From Chryseobacterium wanjuense (GTDB lineage: Bacteria; Bacteroidota; Bacteroidia; Flavobacteriales; Weeksellaceae): a DNA stretch of 64,000 nucleotides. Below, piece after piece: positions 51,267 through 60,273 of the stretch. Location of the stretch: contig NZ_FOIU01000002.1 in NCBI RefSeq assembly GCF_900111495.1, forward strand, positions 620,001 to 684,000, in the 5' to 3' direction. Made by a program: the position numbers and the translations under genes. How positions within the stretch are numbered: the stretch's first letter is position 1; the number at the start of each line of letters is the position of its first letter. Below the pieces are notes generated by a model. That model did not search any database. It saw only the letters and a program-made list of their open reading frames with translations, and was not told the DNA's origin.

Positions 51267-51896
51267 ATGAAAGATTTTGATCTAGAAAAATTAGAACGCA
51301 AAAACATCTATAAAGTCCCTGAGAACTTGTTTGAAGACATTCAGGGGAAGGTGTTGAGTGGTATAAATGATTTTGATCTAGAAAAATTAGAACGTAAAAA
51401 TATTTATACAGTTCCTGAAAATCTATTTGAGAATATTCAGGAAAAGGTGATGACTCATGTACAGCCTGCAAAAAAAGCACCTATTTTTAAGCTAAATTGG
51501 GGATATGCTGTGGCTGCATCATTAGCTTTGGTTTTCGGATCGACTTTTGTTTTCAATTCTGTGAATGATACAAAAGATCCGGCAGAATCTCAGGCATCTT
51601 ATGCTTCGAAATCTCAGGAACCAAAGACAGAAAGCGAAGTCGCTTATGAAACTTTAAAATCTGATTTAACTTCTGTTGAAAATAACAATCAAACAGTTGA
51701 AAGTCAAGATAATAATAGATCTTTTGCTCAGGATAACACAACCGTAGAACAAAAGGCAGAAACAAAAACAGTAAAACCTGTTTCGAAACAGCAAGAAACT
51801 CAAATAAACGAGTATCTGGATTCTTTCTCTAATTCCGAAATTACGGAATTGGCAAGCAATTCGACTCAGGATGTTTATTTGGATTTATATAACTAA
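51267..51896 (+). CDS. Anti-sigma-factor-like membrane protein with a duplicated 32-residue N-terminal motif
   Basis: This 209-residue protein is read from ATG 51267; an in-frame TTG 15 nt upstream lacks support. Two tandem copies of DFDLEKLERKNIYxVPENLF + IQxKV (residues 3-29 and 35-61) precede one membrane helix (WGYAVAASLALVFGSTFVF). A Ser/Thr/Gln-rich periplasmic tail follows. The place after an ECF sigma gene and the single helix fit an anti-sigma factor, with the duplicated cytoplasmic motif as the likely sigma-binding part. The stop overlaps the next start (TAATG). Confidence 0.75.
   Translation: MKDFDLEKLERKNIYKVPENLFEDIQGKVLSGINDFDLEKLERKNIYTVPENLFENIQEKVMTHVQPAKKAPIFKLNWGYAVAASLALVFGSTFVFNSVNDTKDPAESQASYASKSQEPKTESEVAYETLKSDLTSVENNNQTVESQDNNRSFAQDNTTVEQKAETKTVKPVSKQQETQINEYLDSFSNSEITELASNSTQDVYLDLYN
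51273..51455 (+). repeat. In-frame tandem duplication of 96 bp
   Basis: Two units with period 96 nt (first GATTTTGATCTAG at 51273, second at 51369) differ at several synonymous positions, so the duplication is not brand new. It lies inside the anti-sigma-like gene. Confidence 0.85.
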
Positions 51897-52426
51897 TGAG
51901 AAAGATGAAAAAGATATTATTTACGCTTTTTATTATTTATGGTTTTGGCTTAAATGCCCAAAGGACGGATTACGACTGGAAAAAAATGGACCCTAAACAA
52001 AGAAAAGAAGTAATAAACAATCTTTCTCCTGAAGAAAGAAAGGCGCTTCTTACCAAGTTCAGGAATAACATGGTGATGGATAATCTGGACATCGATCCGA
52101 GCGATAAGGCAGAATTTACAGACATTTACAACGAATATCTGGAAAGCCAGAAACAGATTAAAAGTCAGTTTAATTCTAATTTTAATCCTGAATCCTTATC
52201 GGATGAAGAGGCGAAAGCCAAGCTTCAGCAAAGCTTTGAAGTAGGGCAAAAATTATTGGATAATAGAAAAAAATATGCTGATAAAATGCAGCAGGTAATT
52301 CCTTGCCAAAAAGTCTTGAAGCTGTTTCAGTCTGAGGGAATGATGAGAGATAAGATGAACGAAAGAAAACCTCGAGGAAACGGAAGCAATAGCAGCAATG
52401 CTTTGAGACCTAGACAAAACCCATAA
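51896..52426 (+). CDS. Secreted sensor-like protein of the ECF sigma operon
   Basis: This 176-residue protein has a signal peptide (to about residue 22, LNAQ) and an all-helical mature part (WKKMDPKQRKEVINNLSPEE, NMVMDNLDIDPSDKAEFTDI, AKLQQSFEVGQKLLDNRKKY), then a Gly/Asn/Ser tail. This resembles CpxP/Spy-like periplasmic proteins that flank ECF sigma factors in Bacteroidota ('sensor of ECF-type sigma factor'). The start overlaps the previous stop, so they are translationally coupled. A terminator follows. Confidence 0.8.
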   Translation: MRKMKKILFTLFIIYGFGLNAQRTDYDWKKMDPKQRKEVINNLSPEERKALLTKFRNNMVMDNLDIDPSDKAEFTDIYNEYLESQKQIKSQFNSNFNPESLSDEEAKAKLQQSFEVGQKLLDNRKKYADKMQQVIPCQKVLKLFQSEGMMRDKMNERKPRGNGSNSSNALRPRQNP

Positions 52427-52448
52427 TAGTTTATTTTTTTAATGTTGG

Positions 52449-52478
52449 ACGACTCTTGCAATTTATTGTGAGAGTCGT
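52449..52478 (+). terminator. Terminator of the sigma factor operon
   Basis: Stem ACGACTCT/AGAGTCGT with a 14-nt loop (extended by further pairing), followed by TTTAATTTT. Confidence 0.75.
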
Positions 52479-52497
52479 TTAATTTTAAATTAATTCT

Positions 52498-52505
52498 TAG
52501 TTTTG
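52498..52505 (+). promoter_or_regulatory. -7 promoter element (TAGTTTTG), copy 1
   Basis: Matches TAnnTTTG 22 nt upstream of the ATG at 52528. Its surroundings (TTTTAAATTAATTCTTAGTT and TTAAAACATAAGTTGATG) recur upstream of the next gene with identical spacing. Confidence 0.65.
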
Positions 52506-52527
52506 CAAAAATTTAAAACATAAGTTG

Positions 52528-53556
52528 ATGAAAAAAATTATTGTATTCTTTTTGTTCTCAGTTTTTCTTTCTGCGCAGAAAACAGAAATTATTGAATTAA
52601 AAGAAAATATAAAAGACAGGAAGGGACTTACAAAATCCCTTACGTTAATTGATAACAGAGCAGATAAAGAGATAGGTAAAGTCTCTAATAAAAAAGGAGA
52701 GGTAGAAATAGAACTTCCTGAAGGAGACCTTAAAAGCTTTATTGAAGCCTGGTTTGCACAAGACAACAAAGTAAAAGGAAATAATGATATTGTTTTAATG
52801 CTTGAAGATTTAAAAGTCTACGATGAACAGGCAGAGAATGATATAATAATGTATGCAAAAGCTAAAATAAAAATTTCAAGTTTCTTAAAAAGAAATGACA
52901 AATATTATTTTATCAACCGTTTTGATAATGTAATTGTCTGTGATCCAAAAAGAACGGCAAGCGTTTCAAAATATTTATCTCTTACCATTGAAGAAATACT
53001 TGCAGAATTTATTAAAACCTCTTATTCCGGTCCGGTTTTAAGTCAATATATTGTTGAAAATGATATAGCAAATTATAATGCTGATTTCAGTAAGAACAAC
53101 AAGTCATTAAATCAGGAACTAAAAAATGGTGTTTATTTGAATTTTAAAAGTTTTTCTGATCAGAAACCTGCTGAAGGATATTATTTTGAAAAAAATAAAA
53201 AAGGAAAAGTAGTGAGGATAAAAAATCAAGAAGATCTTACCATTTCTTTGGGTGAAACCTTTGGCTATGTAGATGGAGGTATAGCATACAGATTAATTCC
53301 TACAGGCTTTCAGGAAATGAAAAAAGATGAAAAAGGATATTACATTATCACATCCAGAGCTCAGCTTTTCACAGAAAAAAGTGGAAACGGAGCTATGATT
53401 GGAGCTATCGCAGGTGGATTGGTAGGAGCAGCCATTGGTGCGGCCATTGATTCTGGTTCTAATATAGCAGCAGTAAAGGGTTTTGGTTTTAAATCTCCGA
53501 CTATGACTAAGGTTTATATCGATTCTTTAACAGGGGCATATATTTTTACTAAATAA
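52528..53556 (+). CDS. Secreted protein of unknown function, tandem paralogue A
   Basis: This 342-residue protein is read from ATG 52528; the adjacent upstream TTG is ignored. A signal peptide (FFLFSVFLSAQ) is followed by a mixed alpha/beta body. A C-terminal glycine zipper (GAMIGAIAGGLVGAAIGAAI) could insert into a membrane, and a KVYIDSLTGAYIF end strand follows. Family unknown. It is about one-third identical to paralogue B, with the same domain order. Both have their own promoter and terminator. Confidence 0.75.
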   Translation: MKKIIVFFLFSVFLSAQKTEIIELKENIKDRKGLTKSLTLIDNRADKEIGKVSNKKGEVEIELPEGDLKSFIEAWFAQDNKVKGNNDIVLMLEDLKVYDEQAENDIIMYAKAKIKISSFLKRNDKYYFINRFDNVIVCDPKRTASVSKYLSLTIEEILAEFIKTSYSGPVLSQYIVENDIANYNADFSKNNKSLNQELKNGVYLNFKSFSDQKPAEGYYFEKNKKGKVVRIKNQEDLTISLGETFGYVDGGIAYRLIPTGFQEMKKDEKGYYIITSRAQLFTEKSGNGAMIGAIAGGLVGAAIGAAIDSGSNIAAVKGFGFKSPTMTKVYIDSLTGAYIFTK

Positions 53557-53567
53557 ACTGTAAGATA

Positions 53568-53603
53568 AAAAACAGTCTTTTTCAAATTTTGAAGGCTGTT
53601 TTT
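53568..53603 (+). terminator. Terminator of paralogue A
   Basis: Stem AAAAACAG(T)CTT..TTCA / TGAA..GG(C)TGTTTTT, followed by TTGTTTT, 12 nt after the stop. Confidence 0.75.
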
Positions 53604-53619
53604 GTTTTAAATTAATTCT

Positions 53620-53627
53620 TAGTTTTG
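53620..53627 (+). promoter_or_regulatory. -7 promoter element (TAGTTTTG), copy 2
   Basis: Same element and near-identical flanks as copy 1, exactly 1,122 bp further on and again 22 nt from its ATG. Confidence 0.65.
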
Positions 53628-53649
53628 TAAAAACTTAAAACATAAGTTG

Positions 53650-54681
53650 ATGAAAAAAACATTTTTCTTTTTACTCTTATCTTTCTTATTATCTGCTCAG
53701 AAAACAGAAACTATAGACCTTTCAAAATCTATTAAAGACAGCAAAAACTCTATTAAAACATTTACAGTAATAGATCAAAGACCCAATCAGGAAATTGGAA
53801 AGGTGATGTATCATAAAGATTCGGTACGTATTATTTTTGAAAACAATGCTTCAAAAGATCTTCAAGACTGGTTTTATAAAAACAATCCTGTAAGAGGTCA
53901 GAATGATATGGTTCTTTTACTTGAAAACTTAAATATTTCGGAAGATAAAAAAGAAAAATATTCTATTGGGAAACTTGAGTTAAGAGCAAGTACTTTCATT
54001 AAAAAAGATGATGGGTATCATTTTGTTTATAGGATAGATACAGCCGCAACAGTTTCATCACGTACTACACCGTATTTAGCACAAAGTTTGGCAAAAAAAG
54101 CGACACTTATTTTTACAGATTTATTTAAAAGTTCTTATAAATTAGAGCCTTGGGAATATACTGTTTCAGAAAATGAACTTCCAAATTATACTTCTTTGTT
54201 AAAAGATAAGCTTGATATTTTAAAGACAGACAGTTTAAAGGATGGAGTGTATAAAAATTATTACAGCTTTTTCACCCACAATCCTGAACCCGGTTTTACT
54301 ATTGAAACCAATTCAAAAGGAGTCGTAACAAAAGCAGTTAACGGAGAGAAAAAAGAGCCTATAAGAAACTTCTATGCATTTGTTCATAATGGAATTCCGT
54401 TTAAGGTAATTCCTGTCGGTTATGTTGAAATTTTCAGAGATGATCAAGGGCTTTTTATTGAAGTAAAAAAAGAAGAACTTTTCCCAGAATCTAATAGTTC
54501 TTTTATCATGATTGGCGGTGGCGTTGCAGGCTTGGTAGGAAGTATTGTTGCTAATGTGGCCATTGTGGCCATTGACTCGGGTGCAGCCAAAAAGAGAAAA
54601 GCTATGGCAGGAACTGAAGTTTCGCTAGATCCTCTCACAGGACATTATATCTTACCTGAAAACTTCAATAAATCTAAATAA
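53650..54681 (+). CDS. Secreted protein of unknown function, tandem paralogue B
   Basis: This 343-residue protein has a signal peptide (FFLLLSFLLSAQ), then the same layout as paralogue A: TFTVIDQRPNQEIGKVMYHK corresponds to A's SLTLIDNRADKEIGKVSNKK. A central beta-rich part follows, then a C-terminal Gly-rich hydrophobic segment (IMIGGGVAGLVGSIVANVAI) and VSLDPLTGHYILPE. The function is unknown. Tandem duplication with conserved promoter indicates that both copies are kept and expressed. Confidence 0.75.
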   Translation: MKKTFFFLLLSFLLSAQKTETIDLSKSIKDSKNSIKTFTVIDQRPNQEIGKVMYHKDSVRIIFENNASKDLQDWFYKNNPVRGQNDMVLLLENLNISEDKKEKYSIGKLELRASTFIKKDDGYHFVYRIDTAATVSSRTTPYLAQSLAKKATLIFTDLFKSSYKLEPWEYTVSENELPNYTSLLKDKLDILKTDSLKDGVYKNYYSFFTHNPEPGFTIETNSKGVVTKAVNGEKKEPIRNFYAFVHNGIPFKVIPVGYVEIFRDDQGLFIEVKKEELFPESNSSFIMIGGGVAGLVGSIVANVAIVAIDSGAAKKRKAMAGTEVSLDPLTGHYILPENFNKSK

Positions 54682-54683
54682 TA

Positions 54684-54710
54684 AAAAGAGAGACAAACCG
54701 TCTCTCTTTT
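54684..54710. terminator. Bidirectional terminator between paralogue B and the GH92 gene
   Basis: An 11-bp perfect stem AAAAGAGAGAC/GTCTCTCTTTT with an AAACC loop. It serves both convergent genes. Confidence 0.88.
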
Positions 54711-54713
54711 ACT

Positions 54714-57002
54714 TTATTTTTTATCCGTAGAATAAGAATAAGGAAAATCTTTTTCGTTCGTTCCCCGGTTTTTATTCGGCTTGTCATCCATATTGAACTG
54801 TAGAGTAGCACCTTTCAGCAGTTCTGCATGACTCAGCCAGTTTTTAGAGTAAGTCTGACCGTTCATGTTTAATGATTTTACATAACGGTTTTCATCGCTG
54901 TTATTATCAGCTTTAATTTCTATAGTTTTTCCATTTTCTAAATGAATCGTTGCTTTTTTAAACAAAGGAGCCCCCAAAACATACTGATCCGTCGCCGGAG
55001 TTACCGGATAAAAACCAAGTGCCGAGAAAATATACCAGGCTGAAGTCTGTCCGTTATCTTCATCGCCGCAATATCCGTCCGGAGTAGGCTGATATAGTCG
55101 ATTCATCGTTTCGCGAACCCAATATTGCGTTTTCCAAGGCTCTCCGGAATAATTATACAAATAAATAATATGTTGAGCAGGCTGATTTCCATGAGCATAT
55201 TGCCCCATATTTGCATTCACCATTTCCTGAATTTCGTGGATTGTTGAACCATAATAAGAATCATCAAAAACAGGAGGCATTTCAAAAACTTTATCCAAAT
55301 TTTTCGAAAACTCTTTCTTTCCGCCCATCAGTTTTGCCAATCCTTCAATATCCTGAAAAACCGACCAGGTATAATGCCAGGAATTTCCTTCCGTAAAAGC
55401 ATCTCCCCATTTGAAAGGATTAAAAGGAGCCTGAAAACTTCCGTCCTGATTTCTTCCGCGAGCCAATTTTGTCTCAGGATCAATAACTTTCTGGAAATTT
55501 TGTGAACGTCTGTAATATTCTCCCCACTCGGATTCCGGTTTTCCTAAGGCTTTTCCTAATTGTGCAATGGCGAAATCATCATAAGCATATTCCAAGGTTC
55601 TTGCTGCATTTTCATTTATTTTTACATCGTAAGGAACATAGCCCAATTTTTTATAATATTCAATTCCCAGTCTTCCTGTTGCTTGTGGACCTTCATTATT
55701 TGCACCATGAAGCAAAGCCTGATATAATGTTTCGATATCATACCCTCGAAGACCTTTCATATATGCATCGGCAACGACTGAAGCAGAATTATTTCCAATC
55801 ATAATATCAGAATACGAAGGACTCGACCATTCCGGAAGCCAGCCGCCTTCTTTATAATCATTAATTAAACCTTTCTGCATTTCAACATTGATGCTTGGAT
55901 AGACCAGATTCAAGAAAGGGTAGAGCGCTCTGAAAGTATCCCAGAAACCTGTTCCTGCAAAACGATATCCAGCCTCCGTTTTTCCGGAATACGGACTGTA
56001 ATGCACAACTTCTCCGGCTTTATTAATCTCATACATTTTGTGCGGAAAACAAAGCATTCTGTACAGAGAAGAATAGAACGTTCTCATCTGGTCGATGGTT
56101 CCGCCGGCAACTTCAACTTTTTTTAATTTTTCATTCCATGCAGATTTTGCTTTTTTAAAAGTATCATCGAATGAATCTTTATTGAGTTCTCTTGCTAAGT
56201 TTAATTCTGCCTGTTCCAGACTGATGAATGAAGAAGCAACTTTTAAATTCACTTTTTCGCCTTTTTTTGTTGCAAAACCAACAACAGCGCCGCAATGATC
56301 TCCTGTAATTTCCAAGGCATCTTTTACAAAATCTTTATCTTTCCAGGTTGAATATTTTGTGAAAGGTTTATCAGCATAAATCACGAAATAATTTTTAAAA
56401 CCTACCAATTTTCCTCTGGAATATCTTGTCGAATAACCAACAATTTTCCCCTGAGACGGAATAATGGTGATGCTCGAACCTTTATCAAAAGCATCCACCA
56501 CAAACCACGAATTTTCAGAATCAGGATAAGTCAATCGCAATTGAGCGGCTCTTTCCGTAGGCGTAACTTCCGCGGTTACATTATGATCAGCCAGGTAAAC
56601 ACTGTAATAATATGGTTTTGAAACTTCTGATTTGTGTGAAAACCAGCTTGCTCTTTCGTCTTCATTAAAACGCATTTTTCCCGTTACAGGCATAATGGAA
56701 AACATTCCGTAATCGTTCATCCAAGGTGATGGTTGGTGCGTCTGTTTTATTCCACGGATCTTATCGGCATCGTAAGTGTATTGCCATCCGTTTCCGTTTT
56801 TTCCGGTCTGGGGGGTCCAGAGATTCATTCCGTGTGGAACTGCGACGGCCGGATATGTGTTTCCGTTTGACAACGATGGTTTTGAAAGTGTTCCGATCAA
56901 AGGATTTACAAATTCTTCAGGATTTTGTATTGCATTTTCAACCCACTGCGATTTCAGCTGCGTGAAAGGAACAATGAAAAGGAGTAAAAGAACTTTTTTC
57001 AT
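54714..57002 (-). CDS. GH92 family alpha-mannosidase, secreted
   Basis: This 762-residue protein has a signal peptide (to about residue 18) and the GH92 architecture. An N-terminal beta-sandwich carries FVNPLIGTLSKPSLSNGNTY, PAVAVPHGMNLWTPQTGKNG and IRGIKQTHQPSPWMNDYGMF. An (alpha/alpha)6 domain follows (GTGFWDTFRALYPFLNLVYP, GNSWHYTWSVFQDIEGLAKL, GDEDNGQTSAWYIFSALGFY), ending in YVLGAPLFKKATIHLENGKT. GH92 enzymes are calcium-dependent exo-alpha-mannosidases that trim alpha-1,2/1,3-mannosides, such as N-glycans. It stands alone with no SusCD pair, suggesting a periplasmic or secreted accessory enzyme. Confidence 0.93.
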   Translation of the reverse strand: MKKVLLLLFIVPFTQLKSQWVENAIQNPEEFVNPLIGTLSKPSLSNGNTYPAVAVPHGMNLWTPQTGKNGNGWQYTYDADKIRGIKQTHQPSPWMNDYGMFSIMPVTGKMRFNEDERASWFSHKSEVSKPYYYSVYLADHNVTAEVTPTERAAQLRLTYPDSENSWFVVDAFDKGSSITIIPSQGKIVGYSTRYSRGKLVGFKNYFVIYADKPFTKYSTWKDKDFVKDALEITGDHCGAVVGFATKKGEKVNLKVASSFISLEQAELNLARELNKDSFDDTFKKAKSAWNEKLKKVEVAGGTIDQMRTFYSSLYRMLCFPHKMYEINKAGEVVHYSPYSGKTEAGYRFAGTGFWDTFRALYPFLNLVYPSINVEMQKGLINDYKEGGWLPEWSSPSYSDIMIGNNSASVVADAYMKGLRGYDIETLYQALLHGANNEGPQATGRLGIEYYKKLGYVPYDVKINENAARTLEYAYDDFAIAQLGKALGKPESEWGEYYRRSQNFQKVIDPETKLARGRNQDGSFQAPFNPFKWGDAFTEGNSWHYTWSVFQDIEGLAKLMGGKKEFSKNLDKVFEMPPVFDDSYYGSTIHEIQEMVNANMGQYAHGNQPAQHIIYLYNYSGEPWKTQYWVRETMNRLYQPTPDGYCGDEDNGQTSAWYIFSALGFYPVTPATDQYVLGAPLFKKATIHLENGKTIEIKADNNSDENRYVKSLNMNGQTYSKNWLSHAELLKGATLQFNMDDKPNKNRGTNEKDFPYSYSTDKK

Positions 57003-57158
57003 GAATTAAAATAAGTTTTGGCTAAATTTAAAAACAAATATCACCAATAATTTCACAAATTACACAATTAACATTTGTGTTTTTAGTGTTAAAAATTTGT
57101 GCGATTTGTGTTTAATTCAGATTTAAAATTAAGAATGAGAAATTATGCTGCATTTTCT

Positions 57159-57166
57159 TATCTTTG
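57159..57166 (+). promoter_or_regulatory. -7 promoter element (TATCTTTG) of lepA
   Basis: Perfect TAnnTTTG, 19 nt upstream of the lepA ATG, giving a very short leader. Confidence 0.65.
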
Positions 57167-57185
57167 CAAATTACAAGATTCTTAA

Positions 57186-58982
57186 ATGAAAAACATACGA
57201 AATTTTTGCATAATCGCTCATATCGACCACGGGAAAAGTACTTTGGCGGATAGACTATTGGAATATACCAATACTGTTACCCAAAGAGAACTACAGTCTC
57301 AGACGCTGGATGATATGGATTTGGAGAAAGAGCGCGGGATCACAATCAAGTCTCACGCGATCCAGATGGATTATGAATATAAAGGAGAAAAATATATTTT
57401 AAATCTGATTGATACACCGGGACACGTAGATTTCTCTTACGAAGTTTCCCGTTCAATCGCTGCCTGTGAAGGGGCACTTCTTATTGTAGATGCTGCACAA
57501 AGTATTCAGGCACAGACAATTAGTAATTTGTATCTGGCATTGGAAAATGATCTTGAAATCATTCCTATTCTTAATAAAATTGATCTTCCTTCGGCTAATC
57601 CTGAAGAGGTAACAGACGAAATCGTTGGTCTTTTGGGATGTAAACCGGAAGATGTTCTTAGAGTTTCCGGAAAAACGGGAGAAGGGGTACTTCATCTTCT
57701 TGAGCAGATTGTTGAAAGAATTCCTGCACCTGTGGGAGATCCGAAAGCGCCGCTTCAGGCTTTGATCTTTGATTCTGTTTACAATCCGTTCAGAGGAATT
57801 GAAGCATATTTTAAAGTGGTGAACGGAAGTATTTCTAAAAACGAAAAAATTAAATTTTTCGCAACAGGAAAGGAATATGCTGCTGATGAGGTGGGAACTT
57901 TAAAACTAAAACAAGTCCCAAAAAAGACAATTGAATGTGGAGATGTAGGGTATATTATTTCCGGAATTAAGGATGCAAGAGAAGTAAAAGTAGGAGATAC
58001 AATTACGTCATTTGAAAATCCTGCCGCTGAAGCAATTGACGGATTTGAAGAAGTAAAACCAATGGTTTTTGCAGGTATTTATCCTATTGATTCTGAGGAT
58101 TTTGAAGAGCTTAGATTTTCGCTTGAAAAATTAAGGCTGAATGATGCTTCTTTGGTTTTCGAACCGGAAAGTTCTGCAGCTCTTGGATTTGGTTTCCGAT
58201 GCGGATTCTTGGGAATGCTTCATATGGAAATCGTTCAGGAACGTCTTGACAGAGAGTTTAATATGAACGTTATTACCACTGTACCCAACGTTTCATACCA
58301 CGGATATTCTAAAAAAGATCCCGAAACTGCAATTTTGATCAACAACCCATCTGAAATGATTGATCCCAATCTTTTAGACAGAGTTGAAGAACCTTATATA
58401 AAAGCTTCCATTATCACGAAATCCGATTTTGTAGGTGCCGTAATGACACTGTGTATTGAGAAAAGGGGTGAAATTGTAAATCAAAGCTATCTGACAGCGG
58501 ACAGAGTTGAATTAACCTTCAATATGCCTTTGGCGGAAGTGGTTTTCGACTTTTATGACCGTTTGAAATCAATCTCAAAAGGATATGCATCATTCGATTA
58601 TTCACCAATCGGAATGCGTGCATCTAAATTGGTGAAAATGGATATTTTGATCAATGGTGATATGGTGGATGCTCTTTCTTCATTAATTCACGATAGCAAC
58701 GCTTATCACATCGGTAAAAAGATGTGTGAAAAACTTCGTGAGCTGATTCCTAGACAGCAATTTGATATTGCCGTTCAGGCAGCGTTGGGAGCGAAGGTTA
58801 TTGCAAGAGAAACCATTAAAGCTTTAAGAAAAGACGTTACCGCAAAATGTTACGGAGGAGATATTTCCAGAAAGAGAAAGCTTTTGGAGAAGCAGAAAGA
58901 AGGTAAAAAGAAAATGAAGCAGATTGGCCGTGTAGAAGTGCCGCAATCAGCTTTCATGGCAGTTTTGAAACTTAATGATTAA
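57186..58982 (+). CDS. lepA: Elongation factor 4 (LepA)
   Basis: This 598-residue protein is the full-length translational GTPase: P-loop [21 protein letters not shown]2 [15 protein letters not shown]3 [21 protein letters not shown]4 [13 protein letters not shown], and the LepA-specific [20 protein letters not shown]. The C-terminal domain ends in [25 protein letters not shown] residues ([29 protein letters not shown]). It aids back-translocation and ribosome assembly under stress. It is monocistronic, with a terminator 5 nt downstream. Confidence 0.97.
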   Translation: MKNIRNFCIIAHIDHGKSTLADRLLEYTNTVTQRELQSQTLDDMDLEKERGITIKSHAIQMDYEYKGEKYILNLIDTPGHVDFSYEVSRSIAACEGALLIVDAAQSIQAQTISNLYLALENDLEIIPILNKIDLPSANPEEVTDEIVGLLGCKPEDVLRVSGKTGEGVLHLLEQIVERIPAPVGDPKAPLQALIFDSVYNPFRGIEAYFKVVNGSISKNEKIKFFATGKEYAADEVGTLKLKQVPKKTIECGDVGYIISGIKDAREVKVGDTITSFENPAAEAIDGFEEVKPMVFAGIYPIDSEDFEELRFSLEKLRLNDASLVFEPESSAALGFGFRCGFLGMLHMEIVQERLDREFNMNVITTVPNVSYHGYSKKDPETAILINNPSEMIDPNLLDRVEEPYIKASIITKSDFVGAVMTLCIEKRGEIVNQSYLTADRVELTFNMPLAEVVFDFYDRLKSISKGYASFDYSPIGMRASKLVKMDILINGDMVDALSSLIHDSNAYHIGKKMCEKLRELIPRQQFDIAVQAALGAKVIARETIKALRKDVTAKCYGGDISRKRKLLEKQKEGKKKMKQIGRVEVPQSAFMAVLKLND

Positions 58983-58986
58983 TATA

Positions 58987-59016
58987 AAAAAGACCGATAA
59001 ATTTTATCGGTCTTTT
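58987..59016 (+). terminator. lepA terminator
   Basis: Stem AAAAAGACCGATAA/TTATCGGTCTTTTT with an ATT-type loop, followed by ATTTTTTTG. Confidence 0.9.
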
Positions 59017-59029
59017 TATTTTTTTGATT

Positions 59030-59165
59030 GATAATCGCAAAGGGTCAAAAACACTTTGACAGGCTCAATGTGACAAATATTTTCAGCGAAATATTTAGTA
59101 TAAATTTTATCGTAGATAAAATCCTTGCGTCTTAACAAAGTGTTGAAAGGGAAAAAATTGCGCCT
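59030..59165. repeat. Repeat-like intergenic segment
   Basis: Contains ACTTTGACAGGCTCAATGTGACA (59053-59075) and a CCTTGCGTCTTAACAAAGTG...GCGCCTTTGCGTTTG stretch. Both resemble dispersed intergenic repeats of this group (recollection). No ORF is supported. Confidence 0.35.
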
Positions 59166-59185
59166 TTGCGTTTGTCCAACAATTT

Positions 59186-59395
59186 TCAAAGATTTCTTTG
59201 CTTCTCGATCAGATTTCCCTGAATGACCAATGCTCCCAATCCGAGGATTACTTCAGCGATGCCTAAAATTCTCACAAGATTTGGTCCACAAACGAGACAT
59301 TCCGGTTCCGGGAAAGGCTTTTTCCCTACGATAATGATTAATACTCCGCCAATAATAATGATGACTACAATAAAGACTTTTAATAATGTTTTCAT
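59186..59395 (-). CDS. Small two-helix membrane protein
   Basis: This 69-residue protein has a strong first helix (residues 5-24, LKVFIVVIIIIGGVLIIIVG) and a loop with CLVCGPNLVR. A second hydrophobic helix (ILGIAEVILGLGALVIQG) precedes a charged tail. The CxxC-like CLVC in the loop faces one side of the membrane. Unknown family. The ATG at 59395 is the only reasonable start. No operon partner; the DUF1579 gene upstream ends 134 nt away. Confidence 0.6.
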   Translation of the reverse strand: MKTLLKVFIVVIIIIGGVLIIIVGKKPFPEPECLVCGPNLVRILGIAEVILGLGALVIQGNLIEKQRNL

Positions 59396-59528
59396 GATGG
59401 TATAAATTAGTTTTTTTGCCTACTGTTTTAGGATTTCGGCGTTACCTTTGTTTACACCAAATTTGAGTATAACTATCAATAAATCAATAAGTAAAATCAC
59501 TATTTAACGACAGTGATTCTACGATAAA

Positions 59529-60149
59529 TTATTTTTTGCGGGTGAATTTTATTTCCATTGTTTTAAACTCTTTTCCTGTTTTGGCATCAGGACCGAACAT
59601 TTCCATTTTTTGGGTATTATCATCAACGAATGTGTAAATTTCCCTCACCTCACAGTCTTTTCCCGGTCTTGTAGGATCGGTCATTTTTCCTTTAAATTCA
59701 ATAGATTTTGTTGACGGATTCCAATCTCCTTCCATACTCATGATTCCCGTTCCCATATTGTCGATCCAGGTGCTTACAAATTTTTTCTTGGCGTTGTCAT
59801 AGCCTGTAATGCTCATTCCTTCGAAAGGCATTCCCATAAAATTTCCTTTATGCTCGCTTAGCTGATAACGTCCGTCGAAAATCATTTTATTGTTCGCTTC
59901 TGAAGTGCTTGTCGTTGGTTTTTTTCCGTTTTCCATCCACATTGTGTTTTCTCCGGTCCAGGCTCCATCGGATTTTGCTAACATTTTGTGCATGTCTCCC
60001 GGTGTCGCATAATCCATCCATGCTTTGGTAGCCGTGGCAGAATCTACGGGTTTCCATTCTTCAGAGTTGGTTGTTTTTACGTCCATTTTCACTTTATCAC
60101 AAGCTACAAACAGAAATGCCAGAGCGGCAACAAATAATAAATTTTTCAT
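59529..60149 (-). CDS. DUF1579 family lipoprotein
   Basis: This 206-residue protein has a lipobox (LAFLFVAC, Cys16) and the DUF1579 pattern: WMDYATPGDMHKMLAKSDGA, WTGENTMWMENGKKP, GRYQLSEHKGNFMGMPFEGM, SITGYDNAKKKFVSTWIDNM, GTGIMSMEGDW. It folds as a beta-barrel-like sheet and sits on the envelope. The function is unknown. Some family members lie near stress genes. It is monocistronic and divergent from the Nudix gene. Confidence 0.88.
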   Translation of the reverse strand: MKNLLFVAALAFLFVACDKVKMDVKTTNSEEWKPVDSATATKAWMDYATPGDMHKMLAKSDGAWTGENTMWMENGKKPTTSTSEANNKMIFDGRYQLSEHKGNFMGMPFEGMSITGYDNAKKKFVSTWIDNMGTGIMSMEGDWNPSTKSIEFKGKMTDPTRPGKDCEVREIYTFVDDNTQKMEMFGPDAKTGKEFKTMEIKFTRKK

Positions 60150-60240
60150 AATCGTTTCGTTTTAAGTTGTTTATAAATTTAATAAAAATTATTATTCACA
60201 GAAATTTTATTTTAATGTTGAAAATGTTTATTCTAAATCG

Positions 60241-60248
60241 TAGCTTTG
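60241..60248 (+). promoter_or_regulatory. Promoter of the Nudix gene: TAGCTTTG with TTG at 60218-60220
   Basis: Both parts of the Bacteroidota promoter are present: the -33 TTG, a 20-nt gap, then TAnnTTTG, with the ATG 25 nt further. Confidence 0.7.
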
Positions 60249-60273
60249 TGTATTCATAACGCAAATTAATACA

